A DNA stretch of 64,000 nt. Source: CAVSWT01 sp963746735 (lineage in GTDB: Bacteria; Bacteroidota; Ignavibacteria; Ignavibacteriales; Ignavibacteriaceae). Positions 1 to 9,337 of this stretch are shown piece after piece. Position 1 is the first letter of the stretch. Every line of letters starts with the position of its first letter. Under the pieces are notes generated by a model. It was given only the letters and a program-made list of their open reading frames with translations. It searched no databases and had not been told where the DNA came from. The DNA is taken from assembly GCA_963746735.1 (NCBI GenBank), contig CAVVCO010000037.1, positions 248,001-312,000 on the forward strand, in the 5' to 3' direction. The position numbers were made by a program, and so were the translations under genes.

Positions 1-1185
1 CCTTCAATACAGCAGTCATTGTTAAATGAAAAGATTGCAAATCAGGAAGTAAAAAGTAAGCTTGCAGATTGGTTTCCGCAATTAAATTTAAATTTCAATT
101 TTCAACATAACTATAAGCTTCAAACTTCCATTTTCCAGGGAAACCCGGTTCACTTTGGAGTAATAAATACTTCAACTGCTCAGTTAGAATTAACTCAAAC
201 TATTTTTGATAGAGATGTTCTTCTTGCTAGCAGCACCGCCGGAGATTTCCGTAAACAAGCTGAACAATCTACAACCGAGAACAAAATAAATGTAGTTGTG
301 AATGTAAGCAAAGCTTTTTACGCTGCTTTACTTTCTCAAAATCAAATCGACCTGGTTAATGAAGATATTACAAGATTAACACAGAGTCAGAAGGATACTT
401 ACAATCAGTATAAAGGCGGGATGGTTGACAAAACAGATTATCTTAGAGCTACCGTTGCATTAAATAATGCAAATGCAGAAAAAAAACAGGATGAGGAATT
501 GCTTAAGGCGAATCTTGCCAATTTAAAAAACCAGATGGGATATCCGATAAACAGTAATTTAAAATTAGACTATGATACAACTAAAATGGAAAATGATGTT
601 TTTATTGATACTACTATTTCGGTTGAATTAAATAATAGGATTGAATATCAATTACTACAAACTCAAAAAAGTCTGCAGGAAGCTAATCTTCATTACTATG
701 AATGGAGCTTTATTCCATCATTATCTGCATTCGGAGATTATAATTTTAACTTTTTGAATGACAATTTATCAAAACTCTATAATCAAAATTTCCCAAGCGA
801 ATATGTAGGGCTGAAATTATCTTTCCCCATTTTCCAGGGAGGGAAACGGTTCCAGGAAATTGAACAAGCTAAACTGGAACTTGAGCAGTACAATTATGAT
901 TTTGAATCTCTTGAAAATTCTATTAGTACTGAATACATAAGTGCAATGTCTAGTTATAAAAGTAATTTAAATTATTTCCTTACCCAGAAAAAAAATCTTG
1001 AACTGGCAAAAGAAGTTTATAATACAATTCAGCTTCAATATAAATCAGGTGTGAAGGCTTACCTGGATGTAATCACAGCAGAAACGGATTTAAGGGCAAC
1101 TCAAGTGAATTATATAAATGCTCTTTACCAGGCGCTTAGCAGTAAATTAGATGTTCAAAAGGCGTTAGGTGAAGTTAAATATTAA
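1..1185 (+). CDS. TolC-family outer membrane efflux protein, 5' end outside window
   Basis: Outer-membrane channel partner of an RND pump; the two genes that follow encode the periplasmic adaptor and inner-membrane permease. The frame is open to the left edge, so the signal peptide and true start lie upstream and the first TTG at 19 is only an internal codon. About 394 codons are visible, close to the family's length minus its N-terminus. Two OEP-type repeats are apparent, each with long polar amphipathic helices (for example the Gln/Asn/Leu-rich stretch around residues 85-170) and short aromatic strands such as the PSLSAFGDYNFNF segment. It ends with the family-typical region carrying YKSGVKAYLDVI and a final LDVQKALGE. 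Family assignment is secure; the exported substrate cannot be told. Confidence 0.93.
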   Translation, partial: PSIQQSLLNEKIANQEVKSKLADWFPQLNLNFNFQHNYKLQTSIFQGNPVHFGVINTSTAQLELTQTIFDRDVLLASSTAGDFRKQAEQSTTENKINVVVNVSKAFYAALLSQNQIDLVNEDITRLTQSQKDTYNQYKGGMVDKTDYLRATVALNNANAEKKQDEELLKANLANLKNQMGYPINSNLKLDYDTTKMENDVFIDTTISVELNNRIEYQLLQTQKSLQEANLHYYEWSFIPSLSAFGDYNFNFLNDNLSKLYNQNFPSEYVGLKLSFPIFQGGKRFQEIEQAKLELEQYNYDFESLENSISTEYISAMSSYKSNLNYFLTQKKNLELAKEVYNTIQLQYKSGVKAYLDVITAETDLRATQVNYINALYQALSSKLDVQKALGEVKY

Positions 1186-1228
1186 TTGAAACATTAAAAA
1201 TTTACAAGATTATAAAATAGACTTTATT

Positions 1229-2329
1229 ATGAAAAATAAATTATTCTTTTCAACTGTTTTAATTTTTATTTCCATCCTTCTTGTATCATGCGGCGGGAAT
1301 AAAAATCAGCAGCCCCAATTTCCGCCAACACAGGTTTCTGCATATACTGTCATACAAGAAAAAGCATCATACTATACTGATTACCCTGGAACTGTGACAG
1401 CTTTAAATCAAGTTGAACTGCTGCCAGAAGTTTCAGGATATTTGACTGATATTTATTTCGAAGACGGCCAGCACGTAACAAAGGGAATGAAATTATATGG
1501 AATTGACCAGCAGCAATACAAAGCTGCTTATGATGCAGCAAAAGCAAACTTAAGCAGAGCCCAGCAAGATTATGACAGGTACAAGGAATTAGCAAAAAGT
1601 AATTCTATTGCTCAACAGGTTTTGGAACATTCTTCAACAGATTTAAAAGCGGCAGAAAGCAATCTAAGTGCAGTGGAGACTAATCTGCGCAACTCAACAA
1701 TATATGCTCCATTTGACGGCACGATTGGAATATCTAAAGTGAAATTAGGTTCAGCTGTAACGGCAGGACAAACATTAATGAATACAATTTCTTCAGACAA
1801 TCCTATTGCAGTTGATTTTTCTGTTGATGAAAAAGAAATTAACAAGTTTAATGAACTATTGCATAAAAAATCTAATCCTAACGATTCATCATTTACTCTT
1901 GTTTTACCGGATCAATCAATATATCCATTTCCCGGCCACCTTATTTTATTGGATCGTGCAGTTGATCCACAAACCGGGACTATAACCGCCAGATTAGAAT
2001 TTAAGAATAAAGATAATTCTTTAAGGCCGGGCCTTACCTGTAATGTTAGGATTTTAAATGTTACAGCACAAGGAAGTATTCTAATACCGTATAAGGCTGT
2101 TGTTGTTCAGATGGGAGAATATTTTGTTTTTGTAGTTGACGGGAAAAAAGTTTTGCAGCGAAGAATTAATATTGGCTTTCCAATAAAAGATATGGTGATA
2201 GTAACAAATGGATTGAAGCCCGGTGAACAAGTTGTAACGGAAGGCGTTCAAAAGCTGAGAGATAATTCCCCAATTGTATTAGGATCGGCGAGCGATAATC
2301 CATCCTCTAAAAGTTCTACGACTGAATAA
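1229..2329 (+). CDS. RND efflux periplasmic adaptor (AcrA/MexA type membrane fusion protein), lipoprotein
   Basis: Periplasmic adaptor linking the RND permease to the TolC-like channel. The 366-residue protein starts with a lipoprotein signal whose lipobox LLVSC puts the acylated cysteine at residue 21. Next comes the barrel-sandwich half motif (EVSGYLTDIYFEDGQHVTKG, about 66-85), an alpha-hairpin rich in Ala/Gln/Lys (about 95-150), the second lipoyl half (STIYAPFDGTIG), a beta-barrel region with DPQTGTITARLEF, and a C-terminal membrane-proximal domain. It lies 43 bp after the channel gene and 18 bp before the permease, so the three form one operon. Family is certain, substrate unknown. Confidence 0.95.
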   Translation: MKNKLFFSTVLIFISILLVSCGGNKNQQPQFPPTQVSAYTVIQEKASYYTDYPGTVTALNQVELLPEVSGYLTDIYFEDGQHVTKGMKLYGIDQQQYKAAYDAAKANLSRAQQDYDRYKELAKSNSIAQQVLEHSSTDLKAAESNLSAVETNLRNSTIYAPFDGTIGISKVKLGSAVTAGQTLMNTISSDNPIAVDFSVDEKEINKFNELLHKKSNPNDSSFTLVLPDQSIYPFPGHLILLDRAVDPQTGTITARLEFKNKDNSLRPGLTCNVRILNVTAQGSILIPYKAVVVQMGEYFVFVVDGKKVLQRRINIGFPIKDMVIVTNGLKPGEQVVTEGVQKLRDNSPIVLGSASDNPSSKSSTTE

Positions 2330-2347
2330 TATGGAATTAAAAAGAAA

Positions 2348-5300
2348 ATGATTTCAAATACTTTTATTAAAAGGCCTGTAACGGCAATTGTTATTTCGAT
2401 TGTAATTGTTTTAATCGGTACGCTTTCACTATTTAATTTACCGGTAGGACAATATCCAAATATTACTCCGCCTACAGTCAGCATATCAGCGGCATTCACA
2501 GGCGCAGATGCTACTACAGTTGAACAAACAGTCACAACTCCAATCGAAACCCAAGTAAACGGGACTCCCGGGATGGATTATCTAACCAGCAACAGTACAA
2601 GTGATGGAAGATCATCTATTAATGTAATTCTAAAAACAGGAACTGACCCGGACGTAGCTACTATGGATATTCAAAACCGGGTAGGAATAGCAACACCGCA
2701 ATTACCTGATATTGTTAAAAGATTGGGTGTGACAACCAGAAAGCGGACATCAAGCATATTAATGATTGTAGCAATTTATTCTCCTAAGCATACTCACGAC
2801 ATAACTTTCCTTGATAATTATACAAATATATTTGTTAGGGATGCTTTGTTACGCGTTAAGGGAGTTGGTGATATTTTGACTAGGGCTGATGATTTCAGCA
2901 TGCGTATTTGGCTTGACCCCGATAAATTAGCACAGCTTGGTTTAACAACATCAGATGTAACCAGCGCGCTTGCTCAACAAAACCTTCAAGTTGCAGCAGG
3001 TACTATAGGTGCTCCTCCTCAGAATAGTAATCAAACTTTTGAGTATACTGTTTTTACTAACAGCAGATTAAGTTCGGTAAAAGAATTTGGAAATATAATT
3101 GTCAGAGTAAATCCTAAGGATGGTTCGGAAGTTCATTTAAAAGATGTTGCTAAAATACAGCTTGGTAAAGCCAATTATTCAAGCAATTCTTATGTAGATG
3201 GCGAACGTTCATCTTTTTTATTGATATTTCAGGCCCCGGGCAGCAATGCTTTGGAAGTTGCACAAGGTGTCTATGATCAAATGAAAGAGATAAGAAAATC
3301 TTTTCCGGAAGATATAGAATATGGTGTCCCTTTTGAGGCAGTGTCAGTTGTGCGTGAATCTATTAGTGAAGTTGTTGTAACTTTGCTTGAAGCATTAGGG
3401 CTTGTGGTACTAGTAGTATTTCTTTTTCTTCAAAACTGGCGGGCAACCATAATACCTATTTTAGCAATACCTGTTTCTATTATCGGTACATTTGCATTCT
3501 TCTTTCCGCTTGGCTTTACAATTAATACTCTTACTATGTTTGGTTTTGTTCTGGCAATTGGAATTGTGGTGGATGATGCCATAATTGTTGTGGAAGCAGT
3601 TCAACATCATATAGATGAAGAAAAACTTTCTCCCAAAGAAGCAACCAAAGCAGCAATGAAAGATATTTCGGGGCCTGTAATTGCGATTGCCTTAATATTA
3701 GCGTCTGTATTTATTCCAGTAGGATTTATTCCCGGAATAGTTGGTCAATTGTATCAGCAGTTTGCTATAACCATTGCAGTCTCCGTATTGATTTCTGCTT
3801 TTGTAGCTTTATCCTTAACCCCGGCTTTGTGCTCACTTATCTTAAAACCTACAAGTCTTAATAAAAGTTCAAAAGGACTAAATAAATTCTTTTACAATTT
3901 TGACAACTGGTTTAGAAAAACAACCGGGAAGTATTCTGAAGGAGTTAAAAAAAGCATTAAGGCCGCTCCATATTTTTTAATAATATTAGTTATGGTTTAT
4001 GCCGGTACAATAATATTATTTATGAATAAGCCCACAGCATTTATTCCAAGTGAAGATGAAGGAAGGTTATATGTTACATACGAATTACCTGAAGCCGCTT
4101 CAACAACCAGATCTTTAGATGTGTTAAAAAGAATGATGACTATTTTGCAGAATACACCCGGCATAGGCCATTATGCTGCAATTAACGGATTGAATGTTGT
4201 AACGTTTGCAAGTAAATCCAATAGTGGAACTATATTCACACAGTTAAAGCCATGGGACGAACGCAAAAGTAAGGCTCTTCAATTAAATTCTATGATGGCT
4301 ACTCTTAGAAGAAAATTTGCAGCAATTAAAAGTGCAAATGTGATTGTTATTTCGCCGCCTGCTATTCCAGGTTTGGGAAGAACCGGTGGATTCAGCTTTG
4401 AACTGGAACAGCAGGAAAGCACGAACAATATTCAACAGTTTGCTGAGGTTGTTCATGAATTTGTCGCGGCAGCAAACCAGCGTCCTGAACTTTCAAATGT
4501 GTATTCATTCTTTACTGCAAATACACCTGCATACAATTTAAATGTTGATAGAGAAAAATGTGCCAAGCTTGGAATCTCTGTCGCAGATGTATTTAGCACA
4601 ATTCAAACGCTTCTCGGTAGCAGCTACGTAAATGATTTTACAATTTATGGTAGAGATTTTCATGTTATTGCTCAAGCAGATACAGACTATAGGGCTACTA
4701 TACATAATCTTTCAAAATATTATGTGCGAAATTCTTTTGGTAAAATGATTCCTTTAAGTACAATAATAAATTACAATATCAGCGAAAGCGCACCTTTAAT
4801 TTCTCACTATAATATGTTTCGCTCAACTGAAATAAATGGTGGTGCGGCTCCGGGTTATAGCAGCGGAGAGGCAATTGAAGCATTACGTCAGGTTGCAGCT
4901 AAAGTACTTCCTTCAGGATACGGTTATGAGTTTTCAGGATTAAGCAGGGAAGAAATAAATGCGGGCAGCAGTACTTTTGCAATCTTCGGATTATCCTTAT
5001 TGTTTGTTTTTTTATTTCTCTCAGCTTTATATGAAAGCTGGTCTGTCCCATTTGCCGTCCTGCTTGCAGTTCCTATAGCAGCGTTTGGTGCAATCATAGC
5101 GCTTACTTTTTTACCTAGTCTTAGTAATAATGTTTATGCGCAAATTGGTTTGGTTGCGTTAATCGGACTCGCGGCAAAGAATGCAATACTTATTGTAGAA
5201 TTTGCAAAGACAAGAGTCGACGATGGAGTGCCTTTATTAACTGCTACAATAAATGCTGTACGTCTTCGTTTACGCCCCATTATAATGACATCAATGGCTT

Positions 5301-5530
5301 TTATTTTTGGAGTTTCGCCTTTGATCTTTGCAAGCGGTGCAGGTGCTCAAGCAAGGCAAACAATTGGCTGGACAGTAATCGGCGGAATGCTGGCTGCAAC
5401 AATGCTGGCAATTTTTATTGTGCCTGTTTTGTTTGTAACCATTACTAGAATTGCTTATGGCAAAAAGAAATTAGCTGAGCTGGAAGGTAAAGGAACAAAT
5501 GGTGAAGATACTATTCCTGAAATATCTTAA
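2348..5530 (+). CDS. RND multidrug efflux permease, HAE1 family (AcrB/MexB type)
   Basis: Inner-membrane proton-driven drug exporter of 1060 residues, full length for HAE1 pumps. The N-terminus is the usual cytoplasmic tail plus first helix (SNTFIKRPVTAIVISIVIVL). The conserved TM4 segment GIVVDDAIIVVEAV places the paired proton-relay aspartates at about residues 409-410. The second half repeats the fold with NVYAQIGLVALIGLAAKNAILIVEFA near 930-960. The large periplasmic loops carry typical porter-domain motifs such as GTPGMDYLTSNST. It is the last gene of the tolC-acrA-acrB set; the next gene is on the opposite strand 21 bp away. No local repressor gene is visible in the window. Confidence 0.96.
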   Translation: MISNTFIKRPVTAIVISIVIVLIGTLSLFNLPVGQYPNITPPTVSISAAFTGADATTVEQTVTTPIETQVNGTPGMDYLTSNSTSDGRSSINVILKTGTDPDVATMDIQNRVGIATPQLPDIVKRLGVTTRKRTSSILMIVAIYSPKHTHDITFLDNYTNIFVRDALLRVKGVGDILTRADDFSMRIWLDPDKLAQLGLTTSDVTSALAQQNLQVAAGTIGAPPQNSNQTFEYTVFTNSRLSSVKEFGNIIVRVNPKDGSEVHLKDVAKIQLGKANYSSNSYVDGERSSFLLIFQAPGSNALEVAQGVYDQMKEIRKSFPEDIEYGVPFEAVSVVRESISEVVVTLLEALGLVVLVVFLFLQNWRATIIPILAIPVSIIGTFAFFFPLGFTINTLTMFGFVLAIGIVVDDAIIVVEAVQHHIDEEKLSPKEATKAAMKDISGPVIAIALILASVFIPVGFIPGIVGQLYQQFAITIAVSVLISAFVALSLTPALCSLILKPTSLNKSSKGLNKFFYNFDNWFRKTTGKYSEGVKKSIKAAPYFLIILVMVYAGTIILFMNKPTAFIPSEDEGRLYVTYELPEAASTTRSLDVLKRMMTILQNTPGIGHYAAINGLNVVTFASKSNSGTIFTQLKPWDERKSKALQLNSMMATLRRKFAAIKSANVIVISPPAIPGLGRTGGFSFELEQQESTNNIQQFAEVVHEFVAAANQRPELSNVYSFFTANTPAYNLNVDREKCAKLGISVADVFSTIQTLLGSSYVNDFTIYGRDFHVIAQADTDYRATIHNLSKYYVRNSFGKMIPLSTIINYNISESAPLISHYNMFRSTEINGGAAPGYSSGEAIEALRQVAAKVLPSGYGYEFSGLSREEINAGSSTFAIFGLSLLFVFLFLSALYESWSVPFAVLLAVPIAAFGAIIALTFLPSLSNNVYAQIGLVALIGLAAKNAILIVEFAKTRVDDGVPLLTATINAVRLRLRPIIMTSMAFIFGVSPLIFASGAGAQARQTIGWTVIGGMLAATMLAIFIVPVLFVTITRIAYGKKKLAELEGKGTNGEDTIPEIS

Positions 5531-5551
5531 TACATTCTAAAGATTAATTAA

Positions 5552-5929
5552 CTATAAAAATTCTTTCTTTTTCAGCAGCGTTTCTCCAAGCATATAAACT
5601 AATGCATGATGGATGATCGATAATCCGGCTAATATCCACGCCAATGCATGTTGGCCAGCTAAGTAAAATGCAGCGGTAGCCAGAAATGAAAGAATTAATT
5701 CTTGCAGTAATCTAAGTATTTCTGCTATGCTGCCTGCATTGTGAAAATCAACTAGTCCCCAAAAGCCAAAAATTAAAATCGGAGTACTGATTCCTAAAAT
5801 AATTTTTGTTGATTCGCTTTTCCCAGTGTGAAGCCCCCAATAAACTGAAGCAAGTACGATTCCGAGTTCCATAATTGCTCGTAGTATAATGTTTAATTTG
5901 CTAAACGCATCTTTCATTTTAAAATCCAA
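5552..5929 (-). CDS. Small YrdB-like (DUF2568) four-helix membrane protein
   Basis: A 125-residue integral membrane protein with four hydrophobic helices (about 13-31, 42-60, 73-93 and 95-113). The conserved pattern matches the YrdB/DUF2568 family, notably GFWGLVDFHNAGS in the second helix, ELILSFLATAAFY in the third and LSIIHHALVY in the fourth. The family's function is not established. The gene converges with the efflux permease and its start is followed upstream by about 80 bp before the next minus-strand gene. A second in-frame Met at codon 5 could also be the start. Similar proteins occur as solitary genes in Firmicutes and Bacteroidota, so context adds little. Confidence 0.75.
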   Translation of the reverse strand: MDFKMKDAFSKLNIILRAIMELGIVLASVYWGLHTGKSESTKIILGISTPILIFGFWGLVDFHNAGSIAEILRLLQELILSFLATAAFYLAGQHALAWILAGLSIIHHALVYMLGETLLKKKEFL

Positions 5930-6010
5930 ATTGTTTACGTCTGATTTTTTAGAATATAATAAATTGAAATTAAAAATGTGAATGAAAGATGATGAAAAAA
6001 ATGCAGCTGT

Positions 6011-6577
6011 TTAAAAATCTTTTTCAAGAAGTGAATAAATAATGCTGTCCAAAAATTTACCGTTGAATAAAAAGTTTTCTTTAAAATAAGCTTCTTTTTT
6101 GAAACCTATTTTTTCAAGAAGTTTGATAGAACTAATATTACCCGGGTTAACATTTGCTTCTATGCTGTGGAAATATATTTTGTCAAACCCGAATTTAATT
6201 AATGTCTTAAGTGTTTCAGTCATGAATCCGTTTCCCCAATATTTAGGATTTAAAGCATATCCAATTTCTGCTCTGCAATGTTCCGGAATAATTCTCCAAA
6301 ATCCAAAATAACCTACCATCTTATTTGAGCTTTTTTCGATGATTGCCCAATTAATTCCAGATTTATTTTTGAAAGATTCATTGATTGATCTTATTAATTT
6401 TTCTGAATCTTCAAGTGACTCAAGTCTTTTTGTATCCATAAATTTCATGACTTTATCATTCGAGCGGATGAGAAATAATTCTTTTGCATCGCTTAATTTT
6501 ATTTCGCGGAATAAAAGTCTTTCGCTTTCTAATTCGGGGAATGTTTCAAATATTTTTTTGTTTATTTCAATAATCAT
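6011..6577 (-). CDS. GNAT family N-acetyltransferase (RimJ/RimL type)
   Basis: A 188-residue acetyl-CoA-dependent N-acetyltransferase. The N-terminal strand reads ESERLLFREIKLSDAKELF, the RimJ/RimL signature opening. The acetyl-CoA site is represented by IGYALNPKYWGNGFMTETL, the degenerate R/Q-x-x-G-x-G/A loop, near residues 125-143, and the C-terminal NVNPGNISSIKLLEKIGFKKE is the conserved beta6-alpha4 section. Such enzymes acetylate ribosomal protein N-termini, amino acids or antibiotics; the substrate here is not predictable. It is transcribed alone between YrdB and a 250 bp gap containing repeats. Confidence 0.9.
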   Translation of the reverse strand: MIIEINKKIFETFPELESERLLFREIKLSDAKELFLIRSNDKVMKFMDTKRLESLEDSEKLIRSINESFKNKSGINWAIIEKSSNKMVGYFGFWRIIPEHCRAEIGYALNPKYWGNGFMTETLKTLIKFGFDKIYFHSIEANVNPGNISSIKLLEKIGFKKEAYFKENFLFNGKFLDSIIYSLLEKDF

Positions 6578-6616
6578 TCAATCGCTGCTTCAATAAATTA
6601 AAATGTTATACCGTTT

Positions 6617-6635
6617 CCTCTCCCTTTGGGAGAGG
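6617..6635. repeat. Short palindromic repeat (CCTCTCCC type)
   Basis: Perfect inverted repeat CCTCTCCCTTTGGGAGAGG followed by attaaggtgagg. Related C-rich hairpins recur near 10994 and in the 16874-16996 element, so this looks like a member of a dispersed intergenic repeat family rather than a terminator (no T-tract). Confidence 0.5.
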
Positions 6636-6744
6636 ATTAAGGTGAGGCCATTTATTTTTAAAGTGTGATATTTCCTCATCTCATGCGAATAATTAATGTG
6701 TTCAAAATAAAATTTATTTCATGTTAATCAAAATAAATAGTTAT

Positions 6745-6773
6745 AAACCCAGTTTCTTTAAGAAACTGGGTTT
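6745..6773. repeat. 29-bp perfect inverted repeat, dispersed hairpin
   Basis: AAACCCAGTTTCTT and its exact complement are separated only by the central TA and followed by tttattt, so the hairpin could terminate transcription weakly. A second copy at 46582-46612 has the same core with a compensating A/T change in both arms, showing that the pairing, not the base, is kept. Confidence 0.65.
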
Positions 6774-6824
6774 ATTTAGGCTCCTTGTGCAAGGTGAACT
6801 ATTAATTATTAAAACAGGATAGCT

Positions 6825-7904
6825 ATGAATTATATAAAATGCTTTTGTTTATTGTTTACATTACTTTTTATTAAAACAATTCAATCTCAATCAAAATCTG
6901 ATAACAATTTCAAATCAGATAGCGCTGAAACTTTTGAGCAAGCTTTAAAGCTTATTAATACACCTGAACCTTCATTTAATAAATCAATTCCGCAGAATTA
7001 TATCATCACACAAAATGATACTCATAATTTTAAACAAATTTACAAGAGCGAGCCTCATAAGTTTTTAATGAGGGATGGAAAACATTTATTCGCTCAAAAG
7101 TTCCGAGCAAATTCTGACTTGATAATAATTATGCTTCATGGAGTGCTAAGCAGCAGTGAAGATATGTACGGCATTTCCGGTAATCTTAGTAAAACTTTAA
7201 ATGCTGAAGTTTATGCAATTGATCTTCGAGGGCATGGAAAATCGGATGGAATTCCAGGAGATGTTGATTATATTAATCAGTACGAAGATGATCTGGCAGA
7301 TGTGATTAAGAGTGTCAGAAAAGAAAAACCCGGAGCTAAAATAATTTTAGCAGGGCATTCAATGGGCGGCGGTATTGAATTGCGTTATGCTGTAAATAAA
7401 AATTATCCTGAAGTTGACGGCTATCTTTTATTAGCTCCACTGCTCGGACAAAATACTCCTACTTTTCCTGAACCGGGAAATGAGAATGATTCTTCACAGA
7501 ATAATATTGAACCATTTATGAAAATAGATATTCAAAGAATTATTGGGCTAAAAATGTTTAACTCGATAGGTGTACATAAATATGATTATCTTCCTGTCTT
7601 ATTTTTTAATCTGCCCGATAAAATGCCTTTAAGAGAATATACTTATAGAGGCGATCAAAGCATGGCGCCGGATGATTATAAGGGAGGGCTGCACGCAGTC
7701 CATCAGCCTCTGCTTGTACTGGTCGGAAGCAAAGATGAAGCATTTAATGCTCAAGCTTTTATTCCCGCAGTAAAAAATAATAGTTCAGGAGAAGTTTTCA
7801 TTATTAAAGGAGCAACGCACGATGGTATTCTTCAAAACAAAGAAGCAATTAAGCATATAAAATCCTGGGCAGAAAAATTTTATTTCATTACAGATTTAAA
7901 ATAG
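6825..7904 (+). CDS. Secreted alpha/beta hydrolase (monoacylglycerol-lipase-like)
   Basis: A 359-residue serine hydrolase of the Hydrolase_4 group. The N-terminus (residues 1-21) is a Sec signal peptide, so it acts in the periplasm or at the cell surface. Visible motifs: oxyanion-loop LHG at 104-106, the Asp-containing strand YAIDLRGHGKSDG near 130-142, and the nucleophile elbow GHSMGG with Ser179. Candidates for the acid and base are the Asp in VGSKDEAFNA and the His in GATHDGI near the C-terminus. It is followed 2 bp later by an ECF sigma factor and may be co-transcribed with it; the reason for that pairing is not evident. Substrate is probably a lipid or ester; unproven. Confidence 0.87.
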   Translation: MNYIKCFCLLFTLLFIKTIQSQSKSDNNFKSDSAETFEQALKLINTPEPSFNKSIPQNYIITQNDTHNFKQIYKSEPHKFLMRDGKHLFAQKFRANSDLIIIMLHGVLSSSEDMYGISGNLSKTLNAEVYAIDLRGHGKSDGIPGDVDYINQYEDDLADVIKSVRKEKPGAKIILAGHSMGGGIELRYAVNKNYPEVDGYLLLAPLLGQNTPTFPEPGNENDSSQNNIEPFMKIDIQRIIGLKMFNSIGVHKYDYLPVLFFNLPDKMPLREYTYRGDQSMAPDDYKGGLHAVHQPLLVLVGSKDEAFNAQAFIPAVKNNSSGEVFIIKGATHDGILQNKEAIKHIKSWAEKFYFITDLK

Positions 7905-7906
7905 AA

Positions 7907-8419
7907 ATGAATCAGGATATAGAATCACAAAAATTTCTTGAAATGCTGGAAGGCCACAAGGGAATCATTTATAAAATTGTGAATTCGTATTGCAAAGATG
8001 AAGAAGATAGGAAAGACCTTACTCAAGAAATTATAATACAATTGTGGAAATCCTTTGAAAAATATGACGACCGGTTTAAATATTCAACCTGGGTTTACCG
8101 CATAACTCTGAATGTATCAATTTCATTTTACAGGAAAGAAAAAAAGAGGGGAGAAATTTCAAATCCTCTGCCTGAAAATTTATTCTCGATTCAAGCCGAC
8201 AATGAAACTGAAGAGAAAGATTATTTAAGCAAGCTTTTAAAAGAATTTATATCAGAACTTAAAGAATTGGACCGTGCTCTTATCATACTTTATCTAGATG
8301 AGAAAAGTCATAAAGAAATTTCAGAGATTTTAGGTTTAACGGAAACAAATGTCGCTACGAAGATTGGAAGGATTAAAAAATTATTAAAGCAAAAGTTCTC
8401 TAAGATCGAAAGGGAATAA
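7907..8419 (+). CDS. ECF-type RNA polymerase sigma factor
   Basis: A 170-residue sigma-70 family factor with only regions 2 and 4. Region 2 includes YCKDEEDRKDLTQEIIIQLWKSF and the DNA-melting part YSTWVYRITLNVSISFYRK (about 24-80). Region 4 is the helix-turn-helix LIILYLDEKSHKEISEILGLTETNVATKIGRIKKLL (about 123-160, split by the YLDEKSHKEI turn). The initiation codon lies 2 bp after the hydrolase stop, and the membrane protein starting 5 bp downstream sits where an anti-sigma factor normally lies. Target promoters are unknown. Confidence 0.92.
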   Translation: MNQDIESQKFLEMLEGHKGIIYKIVNSYCKDEEDRKDLTQEIIIQLWKSFEKYDDRFKYSTWVYRITLNVSISFYRKEKKRGEISNPLPENLFSIQADNETEEKDYLSKLLKEFISELKELDRALIILYLDEKSHKEISEILGLTETNVATKIGRIKKLLKQKFSKIERE

Positions 8420-8424
8420 TTATT

Positions 8425-9084
8425 ATGGAAGAACAAGAAATTTTTAGTTTATGGAAAAATCAGGATACTAAGCTCGAGCAATCATTGGCATTAAATAAAA
8501 AATTATTAATAGAGATTCTAAGTCAAAAAGCTCAATCAGCGCTGCAAACACTTGCCCGGTTTAAAACTAGAGGAATAATAGCTGCTGTTATATATCTTAT
8601 AATTTTAGGTTTGGCATTGTTAATCGCTATCATTAATTATTCATCCGCGGCGAATTATTTTATTATTTCAATAGGGGCTATATTTTTAATCAACTTAAAA
8701 GCATTATATGATTATATAAAGCATTTGGTTTTAGTTAAAAGCATTGAATACGACGGCGATGTAATGGAGATACAATCAAAATTGGTTAAGTTAAAGCTTT
8801 CAATATTTGCACATAGCCGGATTATAATTTTACAATTACCTTTTTGGACAACGTTTTGTTTGAGCAATAAATGGTTCCCGCAAACTGTAGGATGGGGATA
8901 TATAATTTTTCAAATTTTATTTACGGCATCATTTACTTACCTGGCTTATTGGCTTTATAAAAATCAAACAATTGAAAATGCAGATAAAAAATGGTTTAAA
9001 TTTTTAATTGCCGGTTCAGGTGGAAGATCTTTAATGAAGGCTTTGGATTTATATAAGCAGTTGGAAGAATATAAGATTGATTAA
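8425..9084 (+). CDS. Putative membrane regulator of the adjacent sigma factor
   Basis: I do not recognise a named family. The 219-residue protein begins with a soluble 45-residue stretch (EEQEIFSLWKNQDTKLEQ), which resembles the cytosolic end of proteins encoded after ECF sigma factors in Bacteroidota. It then shows four hydrophobic segments (about 49-71, 75-95, 131-148 and 153-172) and a short charged C-terminal tail. Position, 5 bp after the sigma factor and the last gene of that transcript, suggests it senses something at the membrane and controls that factor, but no zinc-binding anti-sigma motif is present. Role is inference from context only. Confidence 0.6.
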   Translation: MEEQEIFSLWKNQDTKLEQSLALNKKLLIEILSQKAQSALQTLARFKTRGIIAAVIYLIILGLALLIAIINYSSAANYFIISIGAIFLINLKALYDYIKHLVLVKSIEYDGDVMEIQSKLVKLKLSIFAHSRIIILQLPFWTTFCLSNKWFPQTVGWGYIIFQILFTASFTYLAYWLYKNQTIENADKKWFKFLIAGSGGRSLMKALDLYKQLEEYKID

Positions 9085-9131
9085 ATTCTCCAAGGTTTTC
9101 ATAAATAAATGAAAATCGAGCGAATACATTT

Positions 9132-9159
9132 GTAGAGACGCATCGCGATGCGTCTTTAC
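9132..9159. repeat. Palindromic intergenic repeat (GACGCATCGCGATGCGTC)
   Basis: A perfect 20-bp palindrome AGACGCATCGCGATGCGTCT extended by GTAG/TTAC on the outside. The form gtagagacgcat...atgcgtctctac is a widespread dispersed intergenic repeat type in several phyla. It sits between two genes and has no T-tract. Confidence 0.6.
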
Positions 9160-9209
9160 TAATTTAGCCTTGTCTTTATTATTAACCGTAATTGAATTAA
9201 TATGATAAA

Positions 9210-9300
9210 AACCTTCAAGGTTAACCTTTTTCAAAAGAGATTTTTATTTTAAAATCTTTTCAATAGTTGTAATTTTTTAATCCAAGTAACCTTGAAGGTC
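9210..9300. repeat. Pair of AACCTTCAAGGTT repeats
   Basis: AACCTTCAAGGTT at 9210-9222 and a related AACCTTGAAGGT at about 9288-9299 bracket a low-complexity stretch. The same accttga/tcaaggt core forms the long hairpin at 13500-13531, so these appear to be one dispersed repeat family. Confidence 0.45.
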
Positions 9301-9337
9301 AGTGATTACTAAAGGACATAAGATTTGAAAACTACTT

